The translations under genes were made by a program, and so were the position numbers. Of a DNA stretch of 64,000 nucleotides, positions 45,694 to 58,282 are shown one piece after another. Under the pieces are notes generated by a model, which saw only the letters and a program-made list of their open reading frames with translations, did no database searches and had not been told where the DNA came from. The stretch's first letter is position 1, and the number at the start of each line of letters is the position of its first letter. The DNA comes from Okapia johnstoni (Eukaryota; Chordata; Mammalia; Artiodactyla; Giraffidae): NCBI GenBank assembly GCA_024291935.2, contig CM044317.1:21908230-21972229 (forward strand). The letters are read 5' to 3'.

Positions 45694-46621
45694 CCGTCTT
45701 AAGTTGCCCTAAAGATAACTTGATGAATACGTGTGAAAGTACTCCTTGAACTGTGAAGCATAGAAACAACGACTGTTGCCAAACATCGCTGAGGCCGCAG
45801 AGCCTGTCAGAGAGCACATGAGGTGCGATCAGGGAGACAAGCCATATATGCAGAAGCAGATGTCAACGTTGTCTGAACTGGTGTCAGATAAGAACTTCAC
45901 AGATAATGCTTGCAATGGATTAATAAACATTTATTGTAGCTTCCAAATGGAAGTGTAGTCATCCATTAGTTATTACTCTTTTCCCATAGATATTTGCCCA
46001 GTTGGTCAAGACATCCATAGTGTCTATATTTATAGAATATTAGCTACTGTAATGATACAGAAGGTAGAGATTTAAATGTTATTTCTACAGCTTTCTCAGT
46101 TATGCTATTTGCTCTAATATTTATGTCTGATTTATCTCATTTCATTATTAAAGAATATTTGTGAGTTGTAATTAATATTATCATTACCTGATGAATGAGA
46201 GGCCAAAAGATTTTCCCAAGACCTCATGGAATGTGAATGGAAGATCAGGGATTTGAAGCAATGTCTTCTGGTCCCGAATTCTGTGTACTTGTAACCTGCC
46301 TCCTTGTGTTGTGTTGGGGGTTCTGTTTTGTAGACTGTATTCTTCATCGGTTTCTTTCATTGATACGTTCATTCAGCATGAATGCTCTGTGTGGGACTCT
46401 GTCATATCTCCTACTCCAGGACTAAATTTCTTTGGAGAAAACAGTTTGTTATTATGTCTGATTCCTTTAACTGAAGGAGAAGTAGTGACACGGATGCTTG
46501 AACCTTGCATAAATACTGGTTTGAGTGGGGAAGGGAGGAGACAGGCTTTAAATGGGGAAACACCGATGTCAGAGTCAAAATAAATCTTTGCTCTCCAGTA
46601 AAGTAGTCCCCTATTGTCATA
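45694..46621. other. No recognised feature
   Basis: Unique DNA. Overlapping frames of 62-118 codons at 46184-46729 on both strands carry no motif, and the longest minus-strand one runs into the adjacent Bov-tA. Confidence 0.45.
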
Positions 46622-46833
46622 GGGGCTTCCCTGGTTGTTCAGTTGGTAAAGCATCCTCCTGCAATGCAGGAGACCCCCGTTCGATCTCTGAGTTGGTAAG
46701 ATCCCCTGGAGAAGGAAATGGCAACCCATTCCAGTATGCTTGCCTGGAGAATTCCATGGACAGAGGAGCCTGGCAGGCTACAGTCCATGGGGTTGCAAAA
46801 GTCGGACATGACTTAGCAACTAAACCACAAGCA
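46622..46833 (+). mobile_element. Bov-tA SINE
   Basis: The head 'gggcttccctggttgttcag' and 'gacccccgttcgatctctga' (B-box region) and a Bov-A tail ending 'gacatgacttagcaacta' are complete and little diverged. Confidence 0.95.
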
Positions 46834-46834
46834 C

Positions 46835-47010
46835 CACTAGTCTCACAGGGCTATTTACATTCAATTAAAATTAAGTAATTAATTAAAATTTAAAAATCGG
46901 TTAATTTCAATCATTAATTAGAATTTAAAAATCAGTTCCTCAGTCACACTAACCGCATTCCAAGTACCGATAGCCACCTAAGACTTGTGGCCACTATATT
47001 GGACAGTACA
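46835..47010 (+). mobile_element. hAT-Charlie non-autonomous transposon fragment
   Basis: The right end 'tggccactatattggacagt' is the same family signature as at 21782-21985, and 'cagttcctcagtcacactaa' precedes it. The AT-rich interior repeats a 16 bp block with 35 bp spacing (46885-46900 and 46920-46935). The left terminus is not recognisable. Confidence 0.55.
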
Positions 47011-47119
47011 GATATATGGATATGTGTTTGTCACTGATACAGATAATTTTGGTGTCTGATATGTGTGTGTATAATTTCACATTGGAAATTAAATTGTTCT
47101 GGTATACATTTCTACTTGA

Positions 47120-47337
47120 GACATAATAATAGCTACTGTGTACTGAGCACCTTCTCAGTAAGCAGTAGGCACATAATCTATGTTACTTTATTTTATCCTC
47201 ACACCATTTTTTATACTGGGAATCTTAAGGTTCGAGAGGTTATGCAATTGCCTAAGATGTGATGGGGCTATGGATTGACGCCAGTTTTCTTTGATTTCAA
47301 AGAGAACGCTCTTTTGCTGTAGTATGCTATCTTTCTA
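47120..47337 (-). mobile_element. MIR SINE
   Basis: 'ataatagctactgtgtactg', 'ttattttatcctcacaccat', 'ggttatgcaattgcctaaga' and 'gtatgctatc' follow antisense MIR. Confidence 0.7.
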
Positions 47338-47399
47338 CGTAGCGTAGTTGGATTACATCAGAGTTAACATTCTCAATGCACTCTTATCATTCAGTCCAC

Positions 47400-47885
47400 T
47401 TCAGTTCAGCAAGCGTGCCAGGCAGTCACTCTGTTGGGAGCAGGAGGTACAGCAATCAGTGCAGCCGGTCTCTGACCGTAGGGAGTTCAAGTCAAACATA
47501 GAGTTCAGGTCATAAAGAATAATTATGATAGTGAAGGATGATCTGTGGCCCAAGACCATGTGATGCAGCCAGGAGCCATTGAAGGGTTCTATCCAGTGAG
47601 TGCCATAGTCAGATTTTCATTTCGTAAACTCCACTGTAATCATGTAGAGCCTTGTTTGAGAGCAAAGGGAGAACCTATGATAGTTCTTATATTATTTGTT
47701 TGTAATCTTGTAGGATTTACCTAAGTGAAGGAATGTTGACAGCTAGAACTCAGGTCATAGTGGTGGCGTTAGAAGATTGATGAGAGAGAAGCAACTTGGT
47801 AACATTGTCAGGTTTCAGTGATTAAAGCTGAGGGTAAGGAGCAGTTAAAGATGATTCTCATATTTGGGTGCTTGGTGAATGTTTG
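47400..47885 (-). mobile_element. L2 LINE fragment (antisense)
   Basis: 'agccattgaagggttctatc', 'gccatagtcagattttcatt', 'acattgtcaggtttcagtga' and 'aaagatgattctcatatttg' track antisense L2. Confidence 0.65.
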
Positions 47886-47933
47886 GCCTCTTTAAAGTAA
47901 AGGAGATTTGCTGTGTGGAAAAGGTTGTGCATG

Positions 47934-47982
47934 AGTGTGTGTTGTGTGTTGTGTGTTGTGTTTATTGTGTGTGTGATGCGTG

Positions 47983-48023
<41 letters not shown>
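47934..48023. repeat. Compound TG-rich microsatellite
   Basis: A GTGTTGT-type imperfect block (47934-47990) leads into a pure (GT)n run ending at 48023. It is alternating purine-pyrimidine and likely length-polymorphic. Confidence 0.95.
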
Positions 48024-48025
<2 letters not shown>

Positions 48026-48137
48026 CCTGCATCCTTAAGTAGATGAACTGCAGGGTGGAAAGGGGTGAAGATAATGACTTAATAGACCACAAGCCCATAA
48101 AATATCCAGAAAGCAGTATTATTTGCCAAGTGGAAAA

Positions 48138-48260
48138 GTGTTAGTCACTCAGTTGTGTCCTACTCTTTGTGACCCCGTGGACTATAGCACACCAGGCTCC
48201 TCTGTCCATGGAATTCTCTAGGCAAGAATACTGGAATGGGTTGCCATTCCCTTCTCCAGG
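48138..48260 (-). mobile_element. Bov-A monomer SINE
   Basis: 'tagtcactcagttgtgtcct', 'ccgtggactatagcacacca' and 'ctggaatgggttgccattcc' form one antisense Bov-A unit. Confidence 0.93.
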
Positions 48261-51200
48261 CTGCTGTAAAACAATGACATCTTCTAGGAATGTAATTTAA
48301 AAAATGAAAAATCAAACAGAATTCTGCCGTAATACTGAGACTAAAAGGGAAAACTTAACCTTATGGTCTAAATATGGTACATCTATCCTAGGCTGGGCAT
48401 AGAATAGTGAACTAGGGATGTATTTTCCCATTTTTCTAAATAGTCACAACATGTAAAAGTATTTATCATCATGAGATTCCAATAGTAACACAGACAGTGG
48501 ATTTAAATATGGCTTCTAGGGAGTCTCCTGTTGAAAAGGCAGGTTTTTGCCACATTTTCTTTGGTGTATGCCCCCCTTCTTTTTATATAATTAAATAATC
48601 TGTTTTTAATTTAGTGACCAGGTAATTATGTTATTTGACATTTCTAAAAGATAAAGATTAGCAAGTGTTCTCTAACATGGTTTTTAGCAGTCCATAATTT
48701 TGAGCAGTGGTGTGTTTAATTGTGTTGTAGCAGAAAATAACCTCATAGGTTTAAATAATTATAATGATAGCATAGGTTCCAATCTAGAGTAAGGAAGTTC
48801 CATTTTCTTAAAAAAAAAAAAATCAATTGTTCTGCTGATAGTACATTTAACAGGTGTGGAATTACCAAAACCAGGAGTGCTGATGGAAATAATTTCTTCT
48901 GCAACTCAACCTGTAGTCTCTGGATTGATAGTCATGTCTGTGCAATTCGAAACAGTGTCTGCTTTGGAGATTAGCGTTGTTTTATAATTAGCTGAGGATC
49001 CTCGATTCAGACCTGACCAGCATAGACCACCATGGCAGAAGGCTGTCAAATGTATGATGCCGGCTAAAACCTGATGACTTCTGGGTGCCTGGTTTTGTTT
49101 CGAGCTACTTAAAAGCAGGAGCTTCTGTAAAATTTGTGAAACATCTTTGGTTTCCAGTCAGTTAACTTTAAGTATTTCTTTCTTCTAGGACAAATGCAGA
49201 CGTGTCTCATTATCTTGTGTTTTAGATTTGTTTCCCCCATTTTCTTAATGTTTTATTCCTCTATTCATTTTCAAAATACATAAGAAAACCTTGTGAAATA
49301 AAACAGACTCTAGATTTAATGTTGCGTTATCCCACATCTTATGTTAGGAGTTAACTGCTCAACTGTTATGCATTAGGAACTTTGCCATCCTTCTATGAGG
49401 AGAGTGATATGTGTGTTTCTTCAGAGCTGCTTAGCGGTGATCAACTAGAGGGCACCAGTGCACATTTCCATCTGAGTTCTGTAAACTAGGCCACATACTG
49501 TTGACACATATGCACAGGAGAGAAACGTGAATGCTTTGCGAAATCTCAGTACTAAAAATAATTTCCACCTGTATTTATAACAGTGTTATCATACTTGACG
49601 AAAGTGATGTGGAACCTACCAGTATAGGAAGAAAAATGTCATCTTGTTACCATTCCTGGAGAGCTGCCCTCTAGAATTAAGCCCTTAAATTTGTCCAGAG
49701 TTACAGCAATGCTACTCACAGGTCTTTGCCAATTGCATGGGGTGGATCGTTAATACCATTAAGTATTGAGATACCGTCTATCACAGAGAAGTGTTCTGTG
49801 GCTAATAATCAACTGGGTAACAATAAAAACCTGTCCACTATTAGGAAAGATTGGTAATTAAGACTTCCAAATAGGGCATGCAAGTAGGAACTGTTCAGGT
49901 TCTGAGGCAAAATTTTGGGTTCTGTTAAATCCAATTGCCATTATGGTTCATTGTGTCGGCACAGTTGCTTAAATGAAACTGGAGAAGGAACATTTTTAGA
50001 TATCCAGATATTAAAATGTGCAAAAATCTGTCATTTTCTGATAGGAAAGCGATGTGAAAAGACCTTCCTTTGGAGGGTAACTGTGCATATGTCTGAGTGG
50101 GAGGAAAAAGAGCAGATGATTTGAAAACTATTAAAATTGTTACACATGTAGAAAGTTATTTTCCTCATAAAAAAACCAGCATTTCAGTCTGAGTTAACAT
50201 CTTACTTGTCACTTAATTAAAATATTTGCATATTGCATTTCATTGATCGATCGATTGATTCATTCACTTTTTTGGCAAACAGTAATATGCCTACTATGTG
50301 TAAGATACCGCAGTGGGTATATCTTATACATGGGAGATTTACTTCTATAAATGATCAACAATTCAAGAGAGATATAATTGCAAGTATGGTGTACAGAATG
50401 TCCATTTCTTGGGTGAAACTGATAGTTAAGCTTAATTCTACTTAAAAGCACGTTTTAAAAGAAGAAAACTGCAGAAGTTCAGTCTGTGTCATTTTCCTAA
50501 CATTTATTTGGAAAGCAGCTAACATTCTTTTTCTCTGGATCGATTAAGTGTTAATGTTTGGGGAACACGCTTTGAAAAAAAGAAGAATGGTTATAGGAAG
50601 GAGAACGTGGCTAAGAGGAGAGGTTGTGTGGCATTTTATAAGATAGTTGGTGGTGCTGTTTAATGCTTATAAAGTTGTGTTAAAATTGACTAAACAGCCT
50701 GTTATTGCAGGAGCTTATTTAAACCAGCTCTTTGTGGTTATGTCTGGTGAGGAAGCTTAAACTTAAACTCTCTCCAGCCATTTAACTGCAGCACAGTGAC
50801 TTCAGGTCTCTTGTAAGAAAGTCTAAATGTAGGCTGTTGAATAATCCCTTTGAGGGCCCTGTAACTATTTTTATGCCTGGATATGCGTCATCAGTGGGTA
50901 TTTTCTCTGGTGACTTGCTTACATCAGGTCTCCTACCATACATTCTATCAGTGAGTGGCTTATGATTGATGGGAACCACACTGTTGTTCAGCTTATCTGT
51001 GACCTCAGCGAACGGACAACAGGAATTTCCAGGCTGTTACATTCTCTGAATGCTTGAAGACAGGGGCTCACGGTGTTGATCCAGGCAGGTAGCAGTGATA
51101 TTATTCACCAGCGGAGGATGGGAGGAGGGACAGGAGAAACAAGGGGAGGGAGAAGGAGGGGAGGGGAGGGGGAATTCCTTTTGTGAACGGAGGCAATTCT

Positions 51201-53904
51201 GGCTCAGCTGGTTGCTTCATCCGTGCCTTCAGAGGCTGTGCCCTGTGGGGAAAGGTGCATTTCCTGAACCGGAGGAAGCGGACAGTCAGACCCTTGATGG
51301 AGGCACCCAGTGACTCCGTGGGGTTGGCCGAGGAAGGCATTGAGTCCTCTTTCATGAGTTAAGATTTTGATTTTCCAATCTGTTGGATTGATCCATGAGC
51401 CACTGGACTGCCCTGGTCCTGGATAGAAGTAGGGGCTTTGACTCAAAGATGTGCCAGTGTTTGTGGTGATGCAGAGGAATCCAGCGCTGTCTTTCACCTA
51501 GTAATGTTTGGAGGTGATTCAGAAAAGTTAACATGCACCTTGCATCAACAAGTTTTGGGGGAGTAGAGCCGTGCATCGGTGTATGTGTTGGAAATGAATT
51601 ATAACTGAATTCACAAAAATGTTTTCTCCTTTTGTTCCTTTTCCCCGCCTCTTTTGCACATGGTGAATAAGGTTTCTGAACCTAGAATGAGAGTTGCCAG
51701 CATTTTTGCAGCTCCATTTGCTTTCGGATAACCGTGTCCATCTCCTAAACGTTTTTTTCCTCCTCTCTGTCTTCCCATCTCCTTCTCTTCTTCCTCGTCC
51801 TGTTTTTTTCTCTCCCTCTCTCTCTCTCCGTGATGTTATTTTGTTTGTAAAAGCAGTTCCGGACCTTTTGTTGAGTTAAAGAAAACCAGGTTCTGCACAG
51901 ATGAGTGAGGAGCACGTGTGGATTCAAACCCATGCTGGTCTGCCTGTGTTTGCAGACTGTCCTTTCAGTGCCTTTCTTTTTCTTCTAAGTGACAGTTAAA
52001 CAAAATCACTCTTTTTTAGTGTCATGCAATTACATCATTTAAGCATTTATGCAAAATTGGTTTTCTGATCTTTTAAGACTATATTCATTGTGGAAATATA
52101 ACATTTATTGATTTGACTTTCTGAGTTTTATTCCCCATTTCTTCCCCAGAACTGAAGCCGCATCTCCTTAATGTAACAGATTACTAAGGTGACAATTCAT
52201 GTCACTAGTTTCTTGACGGTTGGCCTCCTAGGAATCACATTCTGAGCTAGATCCTAGACACTAGTAGCCTCAAACAGGTGCTGTGTGGGGTAAAAAAAAA
52301 AAAAAAAAATCCTAATGGAAAAAAAGATGTTTATTCCTGTCTTTCATATCTCATCCAGTGCTACTGAGTGAGTATGGACATGCATGATTACTTTGATAGT
52401 CTCATTTCCAAATAGCATCCTACTGGTAAAAAATTACTCAACTGTCAAGTCATATTGTTTCAGTTTTAAACATTGAAAATTCAGATGACTGAAGGAGAAA
52501 GACAAAAGAAAACCACTGTAAACCTCATCTACCAAAAAAAAACACACTTTTCTTTCAAAAAACTGCTTCTTGGATAAGCAGTGTGACTCATGACAAGCAA
52601 TTTATAATTTGAAATTTGTGAAAGATTAAAATTCAGAACTCTAGGAATTTTGAGTCATTAGCAGTTGAATGAGTTAAGGCTTCATAATGTATCTCATTAG
52701 AAAGAAATCATTAAAATATTAATGAGATTCATTGTTTATATCATTGTACTGTCCCCAGGAGCCGTTGGTGACTAGCGTTACTTTTATAAAAGTAGCATTA
52801 AATGAAAAAGATAGTTGTTCGTTCAGATGCTGAGATCTTTTTTGTTTTTTGCAGGGGATGTTATTAGAAGCTGTAAAATTCTTCTCTGTCTCTTTAAAAT
52901 GCATGTATGCTTTTATGTGGAGGAGTGTAAAAGAAGAACCAACATGTAGGAGGGTTATGCATTCTTCATTAAAAATATATTTCACAAAAGATTATAGTTT
53001 GTGTGGGAGGGAAATAGCGGCTTGTCTGTTGATTGCATTGTGCTTATTCCGTGTGAGAACTATTTGAGTTTAGAAAGGATAACCTCATTTTGATAATCTG
53101 ATGATGGCTTCTGCTTGAAGACAAGAATATAATTCCAAGGCTGCATGCTAATAGGCCACAGTAATTATTCTCTTTTTGGCAGAGCTTAGCATGGAATCTA
53201 CTTTTTTTTTTTTTACAACTATGTATGTACATCTTTTCTTCCAGATCTTTTCCTCTCCTCTCCATGTGTAGAGCTTTTTGTACAAGACTGTGAAATTCCA
53301 AAGGGGTACTATCTAATTATGCCAGTGTATGATGGTGTGTAAACCTAACTTAGAGCAATATCTTGCCTTGAAGTCTTTTTGATAAGCAGATCCTTCACTG
53401 TGAGCGGATTCTGCTGTATACTTGGTTTCTATGGAAACACTTTGATTACTTATGGATGATCAGAACAACTTGAATACAGTAGGAGTGATTGGTGTGTTGG
53501 CTTGGGTCCATGCGGTTGATGGGGTTTTCTGGTTAATATGTGATCCTTTCACTAAGTTTCCTGTTATGTTGCAAGGGGATGATGCAAATAATGAAAACCC
53601 CACCTAAAACATTGAGGTGATATGATACTTAATTTTACCTTCTTATAGGTATGTTACTCCAGTATTACACAAAGAAAAGACATTGTGAAACCGTCAAAAG
53701 TGTGTAAAATTAGAATAATACCTAAAATGGAAGTGTGAGAACAATTGAATGACCCACATACATAGCTCATTCTGGGAGGATGTAGAAGGATTTCATTGGG
53801 TAAATGATTCTTCGAATTCTTACCTATATAATTTAGTATGTTAATCACATTGAAGGAATTCCTTAGTTTTATGAATTCTTCTTAATGATTTACCAAGTTT
53901 TAAA
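48261..53904. other. 5.6 kb without young repeats
   Basis: No Bov-A, Bov-tA, CHR-2 or BovB copy was found. There is a faint antisense L2 terminus at about 50240-50300, a G-rich quadruplex motif (51143-51172), a (TC)n run (51810-51828) and poly(A) near 52291-52309. No coding gene was recognised. One exon-like interval at 52150-52188 is noted. Confidence 0.5.
51143..51172 (+). repeat. G-quadruplex-forming G-rich tract
   Basis: Six G-runs of 3-5 (one GGG and five runs of four or five, including three closely spaced ones at 51158-51172), separated by loops of 1-7 bases. This fits the standard G4 motif on the plus strand. Confidence 0.8.
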
Positions 53905-54040
53905 AGGCTTTGTATTTTACTGTCATCATTTTTACATATGAGGACCCTGAGGTCTAGTAAACTGATGAGCTTTATACCCCAAGTTACACATTGTATTGAC
54001 AGCACCTAAGCGACCAGCTCTCCTCATTGGAAGCTTTCCT
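53905..54040 (-). mobile_element. MIR SINE, diverged
   Basis: 'tcatttttacatatgaggac', 'cctgaggtctagtaaactga' and 'ccaagttacacattgtattg' resemble antisense MIR. Confidence 0.55.
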
Positions 54041-56083
54041 GCTGGCGCTTAGGAGCTGGAAGGCTCAGATCTCCTAGGCGTGGTGTCAGGAGAGAGCTTG
54101 GTGACACTGGGCCCAGTCCTCCTGCAGCCCTGACAAAGGTAACAGAACTGTGTTAATTAGGTAGGGCAATGTTTGCGGCTTTGAATGTCTTGTCTTGATT
54201 TTCCCGGAACAGAAGTTGCCAGTGTACGTAAGTGACTGCTGAGTGGATCCTGTCTGAGGTCCTCAGGCGTCTACAGCAAGGCACCATCACCCAAGTCAGC
54301 AGGGCGGAGGTTCCTGTTGAATGGCAGCTTGTAGAGCAGGAGCAAGGAGCTCAGTGGTAGATGCAGATCACTGTGGACAACAGTGGATGGAGATAAATGT
54401 ATTTCCTTGTGGAAATATTTTATTCTACTCTTTTCACTTGGTGTGGAAGAAGATCTATTTGCTATAAAAGGAAGAACTCAGATGCTATATTTTTAGATAC
54501 AAATGATGGAACTGAGGTCTAAGGATTTTCATCAAAGGCATTCTTCTAACTCACTAAAGTTAGGTGACACTGTCTGATTGCCTCCAAACTAAGGGATGGC
54601 TAGGAATGTCTTCTAAGAGCCCATGTAGGGGAATTCTCACTGCCTATTAAACAGGTTGCTATCATTACCTACATTCACCTTCTCAGCATTCACTTGCTGC
54701 AGAATTTTGTCTAAAAATATCTCCCTTTCCAGATATTTAGACTTTTTATTGGAGGTTGAAAAATTCTTGACATGGTGACTTACAGGTATTTAAATAACTA
54801 ATTGCCCACAAGTGCCTCATTTTCTATAAAATTACAGCCTAACTCCTGTGTGAACTAGGTAAGGTCACATTGAAAATAGTTTCTTTCTGTTATTTAGGTT
54901 AGTTTTATGTGAGTAGAGAGGTATTTGTAAGGTCACATAGCATATTCCAATAAATAATTTATTTTCCTCCTGAGGGAGTAAGTTTAAGAAAGACCAGGAG
55001 TATATGGTACGAACCATGAGAAAGGCCTTTTAACCATAACTCATAAGATAAAAACCTCTGTCTTCAGGAAACTTGAGTCTAATATGGGGAGAAAGTGGGA
55101 TATGTCCCATGCTTGATCCAAACAGAGTGCTGGACTCATCAAGGGTGACTGAGGTTTGAGTTCCAGTGGGTCAAGGAAGGGGAGGGGTCCTAACAACAGA
55201 AGGCAGACACACTGGGGTGAAGACATATTTGAGTTTATAGAACTGCTCTATCCAATAAATGGGTGAGGAACCTGTCATTTTGACCGTGACTTTGAGTTGT
55301 GCCCTGGCGTTGATGGGAGAGAGAAATCAAGATGGAACCCAGTTGTAGGCTGAACTTTGCATGGAGATATAGTGAGAGTCAAAGCCATGTTGGCTAAAGA
55401 ACAGGTTTGGCTAAATGGGGAAGCGGAGTGGGTTCATTCTCCCCATTTGTGATGAAGTACCGAAGCAAACCTTTCTCTTTTATGTGGAAGACTGTCTTCA
55501 AGGAAGGGCACCAAATGCCTCTGAAGGTATAGAATCCTCGGGCCTCAGAGAGCCTGGACTTTGAAAGTCAATAATGATCCCTGAGAAGAGAGGCTTCTTT
55601 GTCATTAATGTAGGACGCACTGGTGACTGTCTGGTGGCAGAGGCTTGCCTGTCAGTCCCAATCGAGGCTTAGCTGTCCCCACTGGGAGGCTTCGATTCCT
55701 CTCTGACCTTTGTTCCTTCTCACTGGTCATTTTTTTTTTGGTAAGGCTTTACCTCCTGGAGCAGTGTTGAAATTATGGGAATCTTGGCAAGAGTGTTGAA
55801 TTTGGGTTCTAATGAGGATAATTGTCTGAAATATCTTGATGTTCTCCTGTGTTGGTGGAAATGGATCTCCATTGGATAGAGACTATGGGACTATAAGAGA
55901 TCTGACTTTAGTTCCCAGGGAAATAGCCTTACATGGAGGACAGGAAGAAAAACAGAATCTAGTAAAGAGGAGCAGTGAAAGGGGTAGGTGAAAGCCAAGA
56001 AAAAAAGTAATAGGAGAGATGGATTATAGTGTTTCCAAATACTGTCAAAACTTGTTCACTGTATATTGTGGCTGAGCTGTGGA
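54041..56083. other. Mostly unique; possible L2 scrap
   Basis: 'ttcaggaaacttgagtctaa' near 55065 resembles antisense L2. A T-run lies at 55731-55739. No gene was recognised. Confidence 0.4.
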
Positions 56084-56167
56084 CTAAGTCGCTTCAGTTG
56101 TGTCTGATTCTTTGCAACCCCATGGACTCCTCTGTCCATGGGATTCTTCAGGCAAGAATACTGGAGG
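56084..56167 (-). mobile_element. Bov-A SINE, internally deleted
   Basis: 'taagtcgcttcagttgtgtc' and 'ccccatggactcctctgtcc' lack the usual 'gcagcccaccagg' segment between them. The element stops at 'aatactggagg' without the 'gttgccattcc' end. Confidence 0.9.
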
Positions 56168-56650
56168 GTGTTCTATGTGCCAGGCTCTGTGGATATAGAA
56201 GTGAACCAGACATTGTCCTTGTCCTCAAAGAAGTCATCAGAAGCCAGAGACTTCTGCCTGAGTGGCACTGTTGAATGACTTTTGCTGGTGTTTCAGTATA
56301 ACCCAGGGGGAGACAGAGAAAGCAGCCTCTGGGGTGAGTCAGGTTGGGAAAGGGGTAGGAGAGGGGAGATGGAGGGATATTAGGAGAAGAGGGTGTTACT
56401 GAAATGTCTGACTCTGTGGTCCATGATTGCCCAAATAGCTGAAGTCCAATGGCCTGGCAAGGGTGAGATTAAGAGGCCAGAAGTCAACATGAGGGCAAAG
56501 AGGCTCTTTAGTATTTGGAAGGAAGTGAAAGACATTTAGAGAAACGAGTCTGGCATGAGTAAGTGCATGAGCAAGTGGAGATCTGAGTTTGAGATAGAGG
56601 AGAAAGAAGAAGGTCTGAAAGTGTTAAATCTGAGATGTCAGTGGAGGGCT
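56168..56650 (-). mobile_element. L2-like fragment (antisense)
   Basis: 'ttctatgtgccaggctctgt' and 'gaagtgaaccagacattgtc' resemble the antisense L2 terminus. The downstream purine-rich text is compatible but weak. Confidence 0.45.
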
Positions 56651-56840
56651 GAAAAGGTTGAGTGACTGAGTTGATTTTAATGGCAACTCATGGACTACCC
56701 ATCTATATTATTATTCTTGATGCTCAACCTTCGTGTTTTTCCAAAAAAACACAAAATCTCCTACTGTATATTTCAGCTACCACTACTCGAGGATGGCTTT
56801 GCCACATCACACCTGGTCTACTGTGTAGCCTTTTAGGTGG

Positions 56841-56961
56841 TGCATGCGTGTGTGCTCAGTTGTGTCCAACTCTTTGTGACCCCGTGGAGTCTTCCAGACT
56901 CCTCTGTCCATGGGATTTTCCAGGCAAGAATACTGGGGTGGGCTGCCATTTCCTTCTCCAG
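56841..56961 (-). mobile_element. Bov-A monomer SINE
   Basis: 'gtgctcagttgtgtccaact', 'ccccgtggagtcttccagac' and 'gtgggctgccatttccttct' are present. The exact 10 bp duplication ttttaggtgg is at 56831-56840 and 56962-56971. Confidence 0.94.
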
Positions 56962-57231
56962 TTTTAGGTGGAACTCTGACTCAAATGATTCTATCTGTGA
57001 TTCATTCCGTGGTCCACTGCAAGGCTCATCTTCTTAAAGTACCGTTTTTAATAGGTTACTGTGAAGATCTAGAACCTTCACTGGCTACCCATTGCCTGCA
57101 GTTTAAAGGATGCACCCACCCCCCCCGCCCATAAAAAGAAATGTCCATTTTCACAAGACTTCATAATTGACCAAGGGCTTCATATACCTAAACCTACTGA
57201 GTTTTTACAAAATCCATACAGTGGACAGGAC

Positions 57232-57392
57232 AGAAACTGCTCTCTTTCTAAATTTATAGACGACATAACAGAGGATCAGACAGGTTAAAGACATGCCCAG
57301 AGTCACACAGTTCATGAATGGCAGAGCCAGGAGTAGAAACCAGGGGCTTCTGAGTTCAAGTGCAAGGTGTTCTGTAGTATACCATGGCCTCA
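57232..57392 (-). mobile_element. MIR SINE
   Basis: 'cagaggatcagacaggttaa', 'catgcccagagtcacacagt', 'aatggcagagccaggagtag' and 'tctgagttcaagtgc' make a well-preserved antisense MIR. Confidence 0.88.
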
Positions 57393-58236
57393 CCTGGCCT
57401 GTGGAGCCCCATCTCCCTCCTAACCCTGTGATTTCTGTACTTAGGGTGATGATGTGGTTGGTGTGCTTTTACCAAGGCCTCTCGGCCTCCTTGCAGTCAC
57501 TCTTCTATCTGCTGAGAACTGCTGAGAAGTTGTCATCTAGAGCTGTTGACGGAGACACATTTCCTGGCTGATTTTCCCCTAGATTGGGACAGGTCTGTCT
57601 CCTGCCAGGACATCTGGGGAGGCACAGAAAACACTCTGTACTGCCCTGATGTCACCCTCAATGCCTACTCGTCTCTTGGGACTTGGAGAGGCTTGTTTTG
57701 CAATGGTTTCTGGAGGGCTTTTGACCACTGGCAGGACCAGTGCTCTCTCCAAGAAGGTGTGGCTGAAAAACACTTTCCATTTTCACCCAGAGGAACTAAT
57801 GGTCTAAAAACTTGTTTAAAAATGTCTCCTTATTTGTTATATTAATGAATATGTATAGATTTGTTACCGTTTAGACATAAATAGTTCCCGGGAAATGCTG
57901 TATACAGAAGGAGGTAAAGCTGTGCTTTGAACTGTTTGTTAAAATCAAGACCATTTGTGAGCAATGCAATGATTAATGAGTCTGTGTTACCGTGATTTTA
58001 GAGTACACTCTGTTTCTCGTTGTGCTGAAGCCAATGTGATTTGGTTTTTGACAGTTTGGGGAGGCAGTTTACTGTAGCAGAAGTTTAAATGACATAAAAA
58101 ATATGCCTGACAATTGTCTAGAATATCAAGAATTGCCTCCACTCCTATAAAAATTGATGTAGAAAATACGTGCGCAAGGATTAGTTGAATAATGTCTTAC
58201 AAGAGTGTTGCATTGCCTTGGGGCTTCACTTTAAGC
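57393..58236. other. Unique DNA, no supportable gene
   Basis: It carries two plus-strand frames of 92 and 99 codons (57293-57571 and 57546-57845). They overlap in different frames, the first starts inside the MIR, and neither has a motif. Confidence 0.45.
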
Positions 58237-58237
58237 C

Positions 58238-58281
<44 letters not shown>
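58237..58281. repeat. (CA)n microsatellite
   Basis: An imperfect start (cacacacatata) leads into an uninterrupted CA run to 58281. It generates spurious Cys-Val and His-Thr repeat frames. Confidence 0.97.

Positions 58282-58282
<1 letters not shown>

Noticed and set aside
57293..57845. Two consecutive plus-strand frames of 92 and 99 codons as a gene
   Set aside because: The first begins within a MIR, they overlap in different frames, and neither contains a recognisable domain.
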